NCBI RefSeq assembly: GCF_003258365.1
Contig: NZ_QHKM01000001.1
Coordinates: forward strand, 372,001-436,000
DNA from: Hymenobacter edaphi
GTDB lineage: Bacteria; Bacteroidota; Bacteroidia; Cytophagales; Hymenobacteraceae
Direction: 5' to 3'
Length of the DNA: 64,000 nucleotides
Position numbers and translations under genes: made by a program
Shown: piece after piece, positions 16,616-24,914 of the stretch
Layout: every line of letters starts with the position of its first letter
How positions within the stretch are numbered: position 1 is the first letter of the stretch
The notes under the pieces: generated by a model
Told to the model about the DNA's origin: nothing
The model's database searches: none
The model's input: only the letters and a program-made list of their open reading frames with translations

Positions 16616-17073
16616 GGTGATGCGCCTGTAAGCCGGGTTCTGTCCGCCCCCGAAGGAGCGGCCCCACCATTTATCTAGGCCCGAACTCGCGCGCGGGCTC
16701 CATCAGCCTACCCGCCGACCGGACGAGCCGCCCGTTGCCAAGCCTTGCGGCCTGGCGTGCCGGCCTATTTGGCCTTTCAACCCCTGAGGTTTACCCAGCC
16801 GGACGGTCACCCGCCCGCTGGTGCGCTCTTACCGCACCTTTTCACCCTTACCGGAAGGTGAGATGGTGAAATTGTGAAATGGTGAGTGTCGTTGGACGAT
16901 TGACTCACTAGTTCACCAATCACCATTTCACCGCCCGGCGGTAGTTTTCTGTGGCACTGGCTGTCCGGCGGCCGTTCCCAGCCGCCGTCCTTCCCGTTAG
17001 GAAGCAGGGTGCTCTGCGTTGCCCGGACTTTCCTCTCCGCCCTTGCGGGCGCAGCGGTGGGGCGGCGCATCAC
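16616..17073 (-). ncRNA. rnpB: RNase P RNA (bacterial type A) with a repeat inserted in P12
   Basis: The catalytic RNA of RNase P, which removes 5' leaders from pre-tRNAs. On the minus strand it has the signature GAGGAAAGTCCGGGC near the 5' end, CCACAGAAAACTACCGCC, GGTAAGGGTGAAAAGGTGCG, GGTAAGAGCGCACC, and near the 3' end AGATAAATGG and ACAGAACCCGGCTTACAGG. The ends pair as helix P1 (TGATGCGCC with GGCGCATCA). The length of about 455 is roughly 70 more than usual, and the excess is one repeat element at the tip of P12. A TACCTTTG -7 box lies directly upstream. The exact ends are inferred from P1. Confidence 0.95.
16857..16932. repeat. Octamer-array inverted repeat inside rnpB (P12 arm)
   Basis: Left units: GGTGAGAT, GGTGAAAT, TGTGAAAT, GGTGAGTG. 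Right units: ACTCACTA, GTTCACCA, ATCACCA, TTTCACCG. It lies between the two conserved strands of the P12 base and would extend that helix in the RNA. It is clearly the same family as the intergenic elements at 6950 and 41096 (shared core GAAATGGTGAGT). Confidence 0.88.
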
Positions 17074-17080
17074 TTGCGGG

Positions 17081-17088
17081 CAAAGGTA
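17081..17088 (-). promoter_or_regulatory. Bacteroidota -7 box of rnpB (TACCTTTG)
   Basis: Minus-strand TAnnTTTG match ending eight bases before the inferred 5' end of RNase P RNA, which is the expected distance. Confidence 0.6.
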
Positions 17089-17118
17089 GGGAATGTATTG
17101 CCTTCGTTCCCGTTCAAG

Positions 17119-17421
17119 CTAATATTCGGCTCTGGCGTAGACCAAAGTTGGGTAGTGCCCTTGTTTGCAATAAACCGGATTTGAGCTTATAAAAGAGACA
17201 TTGTGGGATTTCATGTGTACAAAGTCGCCGCTCACTTCGCCCGCTGCTTCGCTGCACATATCGATGTCATCCTGGGTTGGCTCCTTGTCGAACTGAAAGC
17301 ACATAAAGAACTCATTGCTGTCAGACAAGAGGATTGAAATACATACTACAGAAGGACGGATGTTGAACAGCAAGGCCCGCTGTACAGAAGCTCTCAACTC
17401 ATACCAATCAATTAGCTTCAT
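17119..17421 (-). CDS. Small hypothetical protein of lower GC content
   Basis: 100 residues beginning MKLIDWYELRASVQRALLFN and ending YPTLVYARAEY. No signal peptide or membrane helix. Segments FQFDKEPTQDDIDMCSEAAGEV and FVHMKSHNVSF give a mixed alpha-beta pattern reminiscent of small proteins that accompany polymorphic toxins, but I cannot name a family and no toxin is nearby. Its base composition is clearly less GC-rich than its neighbours, hinting at recent acquisition. It starts six bases after the end of the M1 peptidase gene on the same strand, so it may be the last gene of that transcript. Confidence 0.65.
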   Translation of the reverse strand: MKLIDWYELRASVQRALLFNIRPSVVCISILLSDSNEFFMCFQFDKEPTQDDIDMCSEAAGEVSGDFVHMKSHNVSFISSNPVYCKQGHYPTLVYARAEY

Positions 17422-17426
17422 ACCGA

Positions 17427-19307
17427 TTACTTCCCCGTCCACACGTTGTCCTGCGGGTAGCTGTCGGGCACCAGGGTGCTGCCCAGCTTCACTTGCTTCA
17501 CCGGTTTGTCGCCGGGGATGGTGACAGTGACGCTGCGGGCGCCGGTTTCCCAGACGGCCACCGAGCGGTGGGCCTGCTGGGTCGAGCCGTCGGCGTAGGT
17601 GACGGTGAGGTCGACGGGGACGGGCTTCGTGCCTTTGGCTTCGACTACGATGTCGTGGCCGGCGCCTTGCTTGGTGACGCTCTGGATGCTGAGGTCGGGG
17701 TAGCCGCCGTCGAAAAACCAGCGCTGCCAGAACCAGTTCAGGTTGCGGCCGGCGCCCGCGTTCATCGAGTTGAAGAAGTCGAAGGGCATCGGGTGCTTGC
17801 CGTGCCAGGTCTGAATGTAGTGGTGCAGGGCCTTGGTGAACAGCTCGTCGCCGAGCATGTCCTTCACGTAGAGGTAGCCCAGGCCGGGCTTGGGGTAGGA
17901 GTTGAGGAAAAAGGCCCGGTCGGTCTGCTGGGTGCTGAGGGTGGTGATGGGCAGGTCGATTTCGGTGGCGGCCATACCGGCGTAGGGCGCAATGCCGTAG
18001 TCGTCCTGCAGCTTGGGGTCGATGATGCTCGAAATCAGCCACTCGCCGATGGTGGCCCAGCCCTCGTCCATCCAGCCGTATTTCGTCTCGTTGGTGCCCA
18101 TGTAGAAGGGAAACATCGTGTGGAAGATTTCGTGGTCGGTGAGGGTAATGGCATCCTCGCGGGTTTCCACCGGGTTGTCGTTGACCATCATTGGGTACTC
18201 CATCTGGTCCAGCCCGTCGAACACGGTGATGTGCGGGTAGGGGAAGGGCCACCGGGGGAAGGTGTAGCTCATGGCTTCCACCGTTTTGCGCCCGAACTGC
18301 ACCACCTCCTCGAAATCCTTGTGCTTGGGGTTGTACACGGCATCCACCCGGGTGCGGCGCTTGGTCTTGGGGTCGACCACCAGGCTGGTGGCCTGCCACA
18401 CGTAATGATCCGACGTGGCAAAGGCGAAATCCGTCACGTCCTGGGCCTCGAAGTGCCAGGTGTTCTGCGCATTCGGGGCGGTGATGCCGCGGCGCTGGGC
18501 TTCCTGGGCGCTGACGATGGTCTGGTAGCCGTCCTTTTTCTCCGCCTCGCGCAGGCGCTTTAGGTAAGGCTTGGTCAGCACCTGCTCGGCGTTGGTCAGG
18601 TCGCCGGTGGCCCACACAAGGAAGTCCCGGGGCACGGTCACGTCGGCTTTGAAGGAGCAGAAGTCGTTGTAGAACTCCTGCTGGCCGTTGTAGCCGAACT
18701 CGTTCCAGCCGTCGATGTCGTCGTAGACGGCCACGCGGGGGAAGAAGTAGGCCACGAAATCGGCGCCCGGCTCCACCTCGCCGGTGCGCATGTGGGAGCC
18801 TTTGTTGAGCGTATACGCGTACGCAACGGACAGCTTCACCGCCTGCTTGGTGGCCAGCGGCTGCGGCAGCGGCACCGACATATTGGTGGCCTGAATGCGC
18901 AGCTTCGCCACGTCCACCGCCTGCCCGTTCACCGTCAGCTGCTCGATTTTCACGCCCTCGTTGATGTCCTCCGGGCTCATGCGGCCGGCGCGGGGTGCCC
19001 CCTTCTGATACAGGTTCGGGTAGAGCTTGAGCAGCAGCCGCGGCAGCTCGTCGGGGCTGTTGTTCTGGTAGCTGATGTCGACGGTGCCCTTCACCAGCCG
19101 CGTGGCGGGGTCGAAGTTGACCTTGATAACGTAGTCAGCCGTGTTCTGCCAGTAGTTCGGGCCGGGCTGGCCGTCGGGGCTGCGGGTGCCCTTGGTGTAG
19201 GTGGCCTGCAGGTTGCGCGGCACGGGCAGCGGGGGCGCCGGGGCGGCTTGCTGGGCGAAAGAGGCGAGTGGGCTGAGGGTGAGAAGGGCGAAAAGCAGTG
19301 CGCGCAT
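17427..19307 (-). CDS. Exported M1-family zinc metallopeptidase
   Basis: A 626-residue secreted aminopeptidase-type enzyme. A signal peptide ends near SFAQQ. The M1 zinc site is complete: His392-Glu393-x-x-His396 (HEIFH) and the third ligand Glu415 (MDEGWA) exactly 18 residues on; the exopeptidase loop GxMEN is represented by LDQMEYPMM. Substrates are probably peptides in the periplasm. Start 19307 is chosen for the signal peptide; a longer frame adds 32 non-signal residues that would cover the terminator hairpin. Two unusual upstream features are a strong terminator hairpin and, further out, an exact TACTTTTG box. Confidence 0.9.
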   Translation of the reverse strand: MRALLFALLTLSPLASFAQQAAPAPPLPVPRNLQATYTKGTRSPDGQPGPNYWQNTADYVIKVNFDPATRLVKGTVDISYQNNSPDELPRLLLKLYPNLYQKGAPRAGRMSPEDINEGVKIEQLTVNGQAVDVAKLRIQATNMSVPLPQPLATKQAVKLSVAYAYTLNKGSHMRTGEVEPGADFVAYFFPRVAVYDDIDGWNEFGYNGQQEFYNDFCSFKADVTVPRDFLVWATGDLTNAEQVLTKPYLKRLREAEKKDGYQTIVSAQEAQRRGITAPNAQNTWHFEAQDVTDFAFATSDHYVWQATSLVVDPKTKRRTRVDAVYNPKHKDFEEVVQFGRKTVEAMSYTFPRWPFPYPHITVFDGLDQMEYPMMVNDNPVETREDAITLTDHEIFHTMFPFYMGTNETKYGWMDEGWATIGEWLISSIIDPKLQDDYGIAPYAGMAATEIDLPITTLSTQQTDRAFFLNSYPKPGLGYLYVKDMLGDELFTKALHHYIQTWHGKHPMPFDFFNSMNAGAGRNLNWFWQRWFFDGGYPDLSIQSVTKQGAGHDIVVEAKGTKPVPVDLTVTYADGSTQQAHRSVAVWETGARSVTVTIPGDKPVKQVKLGSTLVPDSYPQDNVWTGK

Positions 19308-19335
19308 GAATAATACTACCGGTAGGCAAGAAAAA

Positions 19336-19380
19336 GGCAGCCGGCTACCGTGGGGTACTACCTCACGGTAGCCGGCTGCT
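19336..19380 (-). terminator. Terminator hairpin upstream of the M1 peptidase gene
   Basis: 17-base arms (16 pairing) with an 11-base loop, then five T on the minus strand. The simplest reading is the terminator of the upstream S74 protein gene, about 120 bases before it. However, an exact TACTTTTG box lies between the two genes, which would place this terminator in the M1 5' leader. Confidence 0.75.
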
Positions 19381-19400
19381 CTGCGGTAGCGGGCCACCGG

Positions 19401-19408
19401 CAAAAGTA
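19401..19408 (-). promoter_or_regulatory. Possible -7 box of the M1 peptidase gene (TACTTTTG)
   Basis: Exact TAnnTTTG on the minus strand. If functional, transcription would start about 15 bases before the terminator hairpin, so it could be a chance match. Confidence 0.35.
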
Positions 19409-19499
19409 GGCCCTGCGGAAGTATGGCCCCGCGCTAGCCCCTAAATATCCCCGCCAAGGAAGGCCGCAGACGCTGAGCCCGGCCGCCGCTCTGCCGCCG

Positions 19500-22070
19500 C
19501 TACCGGGCCCGGGCCTGGGGAGCGGCGGCGGCGGCCTGCTGCAGCAAACCGGCTACCTGCTCCTGAAGCTGCCGCAGGAGGGCGTGGTCGGCCTGGGCCT
19601 GGGCGGCTAGCGCCTCGGCGGAGGCCTGGGCCTGAGCGGCGCGGGCTTCCAGGGTTTGGTTGCGGGCCTGCAGCTGCTCAATCAGCGCCTGCTGCTCCTG
19701 CACGGCCTGCACCAGCGGCACCACGAACTGGCCGTAGTTCAGGCCGTAGATGTCGCGGGCGTGGGCCGGCTGATGCACCCCGTCGAAGGTGTAGCCCACG
19801 GCCGCCGCCGCCGCCGCCACTTCCTGGGCCAGAAAGCCGGTGCGCCGCGGGCCGGCTGCGGCCGGGTCGGCGGCGGGCGGGGGGGCACCGTGCTGGAAAG
19901 CCGTTTGCGCGGCCGCGTCGAGGTGGTAGCTGACCGGGCGCAGGCGTTGGATAAAGGCCAGGCCCGGCACGTCGGCCCGCACCTGGCGCTTGAAGCGCGC
20001 GTCGGAAGTCACCGTCAGGCCCACCTGGCAGCGCAGGGTCGTCACCGCGCTGTTGCCCAGCTGGATGGTGTTGCTGGTCGATACGGTGGCGGCGTAACCC
20101 AGGGCCGTGGTGTTGGTCAAGCTCCCGGTGGAGGGGCCGCTGCTCAGGCCCAGCGCCGTGTTGTTGTCGCCCGTCGTATTATTGAGGCCGCTGTTGGCGC
20201 CATAAAACGCATTGCCGTCCCCGGAAACGTTGTTGAGGCCGCTTAAAGAGCCCGTAAACGCGTTCAGATGGCCGGCAATATTAATGCTCCCGCTGGCGCG
20301 GCCGATGAACGTATTATCACTGCCGTTATCGTTGCCGTGGCCGCTCCTGTGCCCAATGAACACGTTACTGTTCCCGTCGGTATTCTCGTAGCCACTCTCC
20401 ACCCCGCTAAATACATTGCGGGCGCCGGTGGTATTGCCGAAGCCGCTGCGGTAACCCGTGAACACGTTGTCGGTGCCGGTGGTGGTGGCCTGGCCGCTGA
20501 AGGCGCCGGTGAACGTGTTGCCCGTGGCCGCGGTGTTGCTGAAGCCGCTGCGGTAGCCCGCAAACACGTTGTAGTCGCCGGTGGTGTTGGCCTGCCCGCT
20601 GCTGGTGCCCGTAAACACGTTGCGGATGCCGGTGGTGTTGTCCTGCCCGGCCAGGTAGCCCGTAAACACGTTGCTGGTGCCGGTCGTATTCGCCTGCCCG
20701 GCCTCGTAGCCCGTAAACACGTTGAAACCCCCGGTGGTGGTGGCTTCGCCGGCGCGCGTGCCCACCATCACGTTGAAGCCTCCGGTGGTGTTGGTCCGCC
20801 CGCTCTGGTAGCCCACAAACACGTTGTTGCCACCGGTCGTATTCGCCCGCCCCGCTTCGTAGCCCGTAAACACGTTGTCGGCGCCGGTGGTGGTGGCCTG
20901 GCCGCTGAAGGCGCCGGTGAACGTGTTGCCCGTGGCCGTGGTGTTGCTGAAGCCGCTGCGGTAGCCCGTAAACACGTTGTAGTCGCCGGTGGTGTTGGCC
21001 GGCCCGCTGCTGGTGCCCATGAACACGTTGCGGATGCCGGTGGTGTTGGCCTGCCCGGCCAGGTAGCCCGTAAACACGTTGCCGTACCCGGTGGTGTTGA
21101 ACTGCCCGGCCTGGTAGCCCGTGAACACGTTGCCGTAGCCGGTGGTGTTATCCTGCCCGGTGACGGCCCCGGTGAAGACGTTACGGTCGCCGGTGGTGTT
21201 ACCTGAGCCCGCTTGGAAGCCTACGAACACGTTGCCCGTGCCCGTGGTGTTGTTCAGGCCGCTGCCGCGTCCGGCAAAGGTGTTGCTGCTGCCGGTGGTG
21301 TTCACCAGACCGGCCAAATAGCCCGTGAACACGTTGCTGTTGCCGGTGGTATTGGCCTCGCCAGCCTGTGAGCCGGCAAACACGTTATAGCTGCCAGCGG
21401 TGTTGGCCAGGCCGGCCCGCGCCCCGGTGAATACATTTTCCGCACCAGTGGTGGTGACTAGGCCGCTGCGGTACCCCACGAACACGTTGTTGTCGCCGGT
21501 GGTGACCCGGCCAGCCTGGTAGCCGGCGAAGGTGTTGCCCAGGCTCAGCCCAGTCAGGGCCTGCCCGGCTTCGAAGCCCAGCACCACGCCGTTGCCAGCC
21601 GTGTGCTGCCCCAGGTTTAGGCCGCCATCGGCGCGCACGCCTACGCCCACGGTGCCCGCTGGCAGGCTGGCGCCGCTGCCCACCAGCGCCTGGCTCTGGA
21701 GGTTCAGCGCCTGGGTGGCCGCGTGGCTACCCAGGTTGTCGCCCGCGCCGCCCACGGGGTTGAGCTGCTGCCAACTAGGGGAGGCAGCGGTACCGGCATT
21801 GTAGTAGAAGCCACTCGGGGCGTCGGTTTGGTACACCAGCAGGCCGGGGGCCGGCTGCCCGATAGCCGCCCGCTGAGCGGCCGTCAGGCGGGGCACAAGC
21901 ACGCCTTTACCGGAACTGACGATGTCAAGGGCGGCCGAGGCATCGGGGGTAGTGGTGCCCAGGCCCACACCCTGGGCGCTGGCAGCCGGGGCGGCCCCCC
22001 CCAGCAGCAAAGCCAACAGCAGAACGGCCGGCAGCAGGCCACGCCGGGTAAGCGAGTAGGTGTGGTTCAT
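19500..22070 (-). CDS. Repeat-rich surface protein with C-terminal S74 intramolecular chaperone
   Basis: 856 residues. A signal peptide (to about 33) is followed by a module common in Bacteroidota surface proteins (GLGTTTPDASAALDIVSSGK...LVYQTDAPSGFYYN). Next come 27 tandem 17-residue units of the form TTGxxNVFTGYxAGxxN (190-648), likely forming a YadA-head-like beta roll. An S74 peptidase/chaperone-of-endosialidase domain starts at 689 with the self-cleavage motif SDARFK, and the protein ends in an Ala/Gln-rich coiled coil (about 785-845). In phage tail fibres S74 directs trimerisation and then cuts itself off. No other phage gene is present, so this is probably a cellular trimeric adhesin-like protein. 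Confidence 0.88.
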   Translation of the reverse strand: MNHTYSLTRRGLLPAVLLLALLLGGAAPAASAQGVGLGTTTPDASAALDIVSSGKGVLVPRLTAAQRAAIGQPAPGLLVYQTDAPSGFYYNAGTAASPSWQQLNPVGGAGDNLGSHAATQALNLQSQALVGSGASLPAGTVGVGVRADGGLNLGQHTAGNGVVLGFEAGQALTGLSLGNTFAGYQAGRVTTGDNNVFVGYRSGLVTTTGAENVFTGARAGLANTAGSYNVFAGSQAGEANTTGNSNVFTGYLAGLVNTTGSSNTFAGRGSGLNNTTGTGNVFVGFQAGSGNTTGDRNVFTGAVTGQDNTTGYGNVFTGYQAGQFNTTGYGNVFTGYLAGQANTTGIRNVFMGTSSGPANTTGDYNVFTGYRSGFSNTTATGNTFTGAFSGQATTTGADNVFTGYEAGRANTTGGNNVFVGYQSGRTNTTGGFNVMVGTRAGEATTTGGFNVFTGYEAGQANTTGTSNVFTGYLAGQDNTTGIRNVFTGTSSGQANTTGDYNVFAGYRSGFSNTAATGNTFTGAFSGQATTTGTDNVFTGYRSGFGNTTGARNVFSGVESGYENTDGNSNVFIGHRSGHGNDNGSDNTFIGRASGSINIAGHLNAFTGSLSGLNNVSGDGNAFYGANSGLNNTTGDNNTALGLSSGPSTGSLTNTTALGYAATVSTSNTIQLGNSAVTTLRCQVGLTVTSDARFKRQVRADVPGLAFIQRLRPVSYHLDAAAQTAFQHGAPPPAADPAAAGPRRTGFLAQEVAAAAAAVGYTFDGVHQPAHARDIYGLNYGQFVVPLVQAVQEQQALIEQLQARNQTLEARAAQAQASAEALAAQAQADHALLRQLQEQVAGLLQQAAAAAPQARAR
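20127..21503 (-). repeat. 27 tandem 51-base coding repeats with a nested 408-base duplication
   Basis: Encodes residues 190-648 of the S74 protein. Units 9-13 and 17-21 are nearly identical to each other in order (IRNVF, DYNVF, ATGNTF, DNVF), eight units or 408 bases apart, showing expansion by blocks as well as by single units. Confidence 0.85.
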
Positions 22071-22267
22071 AGAGGGCGGGGAGCGGAAATGAAAGCCAGG
22101 ACCAGTTATGGCAACGGCGTCGCGCCGCCATAACTAAAGGTCCCGTTTCCGCCGCCGCCGCGCCACCACATGATGATGTGATGAGCGGCTCCGCCCGGTA
22201 TACCTGGCCCGCTGCCCGTCTGAGGCCACCAGGCCGGGCTTGTAAACCAGCCTGGTGGGGCGTGGGC

Positions 22268-23395
22268 CTACTTCAGCCGCACCAGCGTGGCGCCGTAGCC
22301 GAACTTCTCCTTGCGCGCCTCCTCGAAGAACTTGATGTCCCGGTTGCGGCTCAGGCGCTTGTGCAGCTCCTTGCGCAGCGTGCCGTTGCCCACGCCGTGG
22401 ATGAACACGATTTCGTGCATGTTGGTGGCCAGAGCGCGGCTCAGAGCGTCCTCGAAAGCGGCGGTTTGCAGCTCCAGCACGGCCGTATTGCTCAGGCCCT
22501 CGATGCCGCCTTCGGGCTGCAGGGCTTCCAGGTGCAGGTCCACCTCGTGGGGCGGGGGCACGATGGCCTTGGCCGGCTCCTGCTTGGGGGCGGGCACCAC
22601 GGTTTTGGCGTCGCCGCGCAGCTTATCGGCAATCTGGTCGCGCAGCTTCGTGGGGTCCACGGCGGGGGCGGGCTTGGGGGCCTCGTCGGTGAGGGGCACG
22701 GCAATGGGGGCCACCGGCTTCTCGTCGAGCTGAAACAGGTAGGCCTCGCGCTTGATAACCGGGGCCTCGCGGCGCGAGGAGTAGAACGAGCTGGCCTTGA
22801 ACGAGACGCGCTTGAGCAGCGTGTCGTAGAGCGTGGGCGCGTTCAGCTGGGAGGGCAGCAGCTGCACCACGGCGGTGGCCCACTGGTCGAAGTCCTTGAG
22901 GTGGCGGTGGCCCAGGGGCTGGCTCACGGTTTTGGGGGCCAGCTTGTCGGCGGCCAGGGCCCGGTACTGCCCGCCGCGCTCCTCCCCGAAGGTGAAGAGC
23001 ACGTCGGCGTCGGTATTATTAATGAGGTGGGCCACCAGCAGCTCCGAGGTCTGCTGCACCAGGGCCAGGTACAGGCCCTTGGGCGCGGGCGGGGCGGGGA
23101 CGGCTTTGGCGGGCGTGCTGGTGCTGCCGCTGGGCGTGGTGGTAGTGGTGGGCGCGGCGGCTTTGGGAGCGGGCTTACCGGGCTTGAGCGGGCGGGCCTG
23201 CGCTACCTGCGAAGGGGCCAGCTCGCTGCCGCCGAAGGCCTTAAACTCTTCCGCGGCCACCAGCACCAGCTCCGAGCGCAGCACCGGCACCGGGAAGTCG
23301 TCGATGGTCACTTCCACCAGGTTTTGGTCGAGGATGCGGGTAACGATGCCTTCTTCGCGGCCCGACATGAGGCGCACACGGTCTCCGATATTCAT
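22268..23395 (-). CDS. DUF2027 / Smr domain protein
   Basis: 375 residues. The N-terminus MNIGDRVRLMSGREEGIVTR is a small KOW/SH3-like barrel; a Pro/Thr/Ala-rich linker (about 72-105) follows, then a DUF2027 beta domain, and a C-terminal Smr domain (about 290-375) with EVDLHLEAL, IVFIHGVGNGTLRKEL and YGATLVRLK. Smr domains bind or cut branched DNA or RNA, as in MutS2, but this protein has no MutS ATPase. The architecture is typical of Bacteroidota and of unknown function. The start is fixed by the conserved N-terminus; an upstream open extension of 113 residues is Arg/Pro-rich noise. Confidence 0.85.
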   Translation of the reverse strand: MNIGDRVRLMSGREEGIVTRILDQNLVEVTIDDFPVPVLRSELVLVAAEEFKAFGGSELAPSQVAQARPLKPGKPAPKAAAPTTTTTPSGSTSTPAKAVPAPPAPKGLYLALVQQTSELLVAHLINNTDADVLFTFGEERGGQYRALAADKLAPKTVSQPLGHRHLKDFDQWATAVVQLLPSQLNAPTLYDTLLKRVSFKASSFYSSRREAPVIKREAYLFQLDEKPVAPIAVPLTDEAPKPAPAVDPTKLRDQIADKLRGDAKTVVPAPKQEPAKAIVPPPHEVDLHLEALQPEGGIEGLSNTAVLELQTAAFEDALSRALATNMHEIVFIHGVGNGTLRKELHKRLSRNRDIKFFEEARKEKFGYGATLVRLK

Positions 23396-23727
23396 AGTAG
23401 TTGCGTGGGTGAGTGGTCCTTGCATACGCTGATTGGGGCTGAAAAAGTGCCGCCGCGGCGCCAGGCAAGGGGGTAAAGGTCGGCAGAGAATCGGGAATGT
23501 TGCCTGGGCCGCTGCTCGGGGCAGGTCGCTCGGGGCATTGCCGCCCGGGCGGCCGCCATTACCACCCCCACGGCAAGGCGCCGCACGCTGGAAGGGAGCG
23601 GGCAGCAGCAGCCCGGCTAAGCGCTTCGCCCGTTGAGCGGTCCGGCTGCGCGGCGCCCGGCACGACGGGCTTGCGGCTTGCGGTCCACACGGCCCGGCGG
23701 CAGGCAGAGCGCCCGCGCCGAGCACTT

Positions 23728-23756
23728 CCGGCAACGGCCCCGGGGGCCGTTGCCGG
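23728..23756 (-). terminator. Hairpin after the DUF2279 gene
   Basis: Perfect 14-base arms CCGGCAACGGCCCC and complement, nearly loop-free, just downstream of the DUF2279 stop. The T tract is weak. The rest of the 366-base gap up to the Smr gene shows no recognisable feature. Confidence 0.55.
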
Positions 23757-23761
23757 ACGCT

Positions 23762-24796
23762 TTAGTAATACAGCCCGTGCAGCACCAGCCCGCGCTTGCG
23801 GTTCAGTTCCAATGCGGGGGCGGGCAGGTGAAAGATGCTGGCCACGTAGAACACCGTGCGCAGGGCCTTGCTGCGCGTTGGGATGCGGCGCAGGTCGAGG
23901 TCGAAGGAGAGGTAGTACTGCCGGTAGCTGTCGAGGCCGGCGGCGCGGTTGGTGGCCGCATCGTTGTACACCATCTGCTGGGCGCCGTAGCCCAAGGCCG
24001 GCTGCAGCCAGCGCGGCCAGCGGCTGCCCTGGGGCAGAAAGGCACCCACGTCGGCGCACAGCCAGTAGGTCTGCCCGTTGTAGTCCTTCAATAGCCGCTC
24101 CCCAAAGCTTTTACCGAGCACGTTGGGCCGGTAGGCGGCGTAGCGGGTGCGGTGAAACGACACCTTGGGCATCAGGCGCACTTCGCCCCAGGCCAGCTGC
24201 TGCCCGATCAGGCCCGCCGAGCCCAGGAAGTTGGCCGCCAGGTCGGTGGCCGAGGCGCCGTAGGCCGGGTCGCGCCCGTCGAAGTACTCGATGGGGCTCT
24301 GCAGCAGGAAGCCCACGAAGCCGCCGTACCACAGGGCTTTGCGGGCGGGCAGACCGGCCCAGCGCAGCAGATCCACCGCGCCCCGGCTTTCGTGAAAAGC
24401 ACCCCAGAAATGCCCGGCTTTGTCGAGCTGCTTCCACTCGGGCAGGTCGTTGAACCAGTGAAACGAGCTGCGCGGGCCGGTGTACCAGCCCGCGGCCAGG
24501 GCCGAGTAGGTGCCGGCGTAGCCCGCCGCGAAGGTGCCGATGACCAGCGGCAGGCGGTAACGGGGCACGGTGGAGTCGGGCGGCACGGGCGGCAGGCGCA
24601 ACGGCCGGCGAGCTGCCCGCACCGGGTGGCCCAGGCGCCCCCGCAGCGCCTCGGTATCGGGCCGGGCGGGCGTCGATGACTGCGCTGAGTCCAGGGCTGG
24701 GGTGCCGCTTTGAGCCGCGGCTGAGTGAGTACTCAATCCATTAAACAACATTAATAAACCACACAAATAAAAACCGGAGTAACTTAGAGCCGCCAT
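23762..24796 (-). CDS. DUF2279 family exported protein
   Basis: 344 residues with an N-terminal signal peptide or anchor (YSGFYLCGLLMLFNGL) and a low-complexity Ser/Ala/Pro region to about 80. The conserved part has YRLPLVIGTFAAGYAGTYSAL, then FHWFNDLPEWKQLDKAGHFWGAF, then an apparent membrane-associated segment ending in SPIEYFDGRDPAYGAS. This fits DUF2279, predicted periplasmic or membrane-associated proteins of Bacteroidota without known function. The start at 24796 gives the better signal peptide; an ATG six codons earlier is possible. It is divergent from the GH13 gene, about 120 bases away. Confidence 0.78.
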   Translation of the reverse strand: MAALSYSGFYLCGLLMLFNGLSTHSAAAQSGTPALDSAQSSTPARPDTEALRGRLGHPVRAARRPLRLPPVPPDSTVPRYRLPLVIGTFAAGYAGTYSALAAGWYTGPRSSFHWFNDLPEWKQLDKAGHFWGAFHESRGAVDLLRWAGLPARKALWYGGFVGFLLQSPIEYFDGRDPAYGASATDLAANFLGSAGLIGQQLAWGEVRLMPKVSFHRTRYAAYRPNVLGKSFGERLLKDYNGQTYWLCADVGAFLPQGSRWPRWLQPALGYGAQQMVYNDAATNRAAGLDSYRQYYLSFDLDLRRIPTRSKALRTVFYVASIFHLPAPALELNRKRGLVLHGLYY

Positions 24797-24914
24797 AGCC
24801 CGAAAAGTACGCAAAAACGCTCGAAACGCTTAATTCGAGCGCAGCGGAACAAGCACCGGGTCGGGGCGCGTTGCTCTCGAAAACGATTTTTCCCTAACCA
24901 TTCCCACTCATTAA

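Noticed and set aside
17119-18615. A 498-codon frame that joins an antisense-like segment of the M1 gene to the small protein
   Set aside because: Only the last 100 codons look like a protein; the rest overlaps the M1 gene in another frame and is Arg/Pro/His-rich.
20127-21503. CRISPR-like regular repeats
   Set aside because: The 51-base period is in frame, codes a continuous beta-roll protein, and there are no unique spacers of constant size or cas genes.
19500-22070. Prophage tail-fibre region
   Set aside because: The S74 domain is phage-like, but the gene has a signal peptide and no phage structural, lysis or integration gene lies around it.
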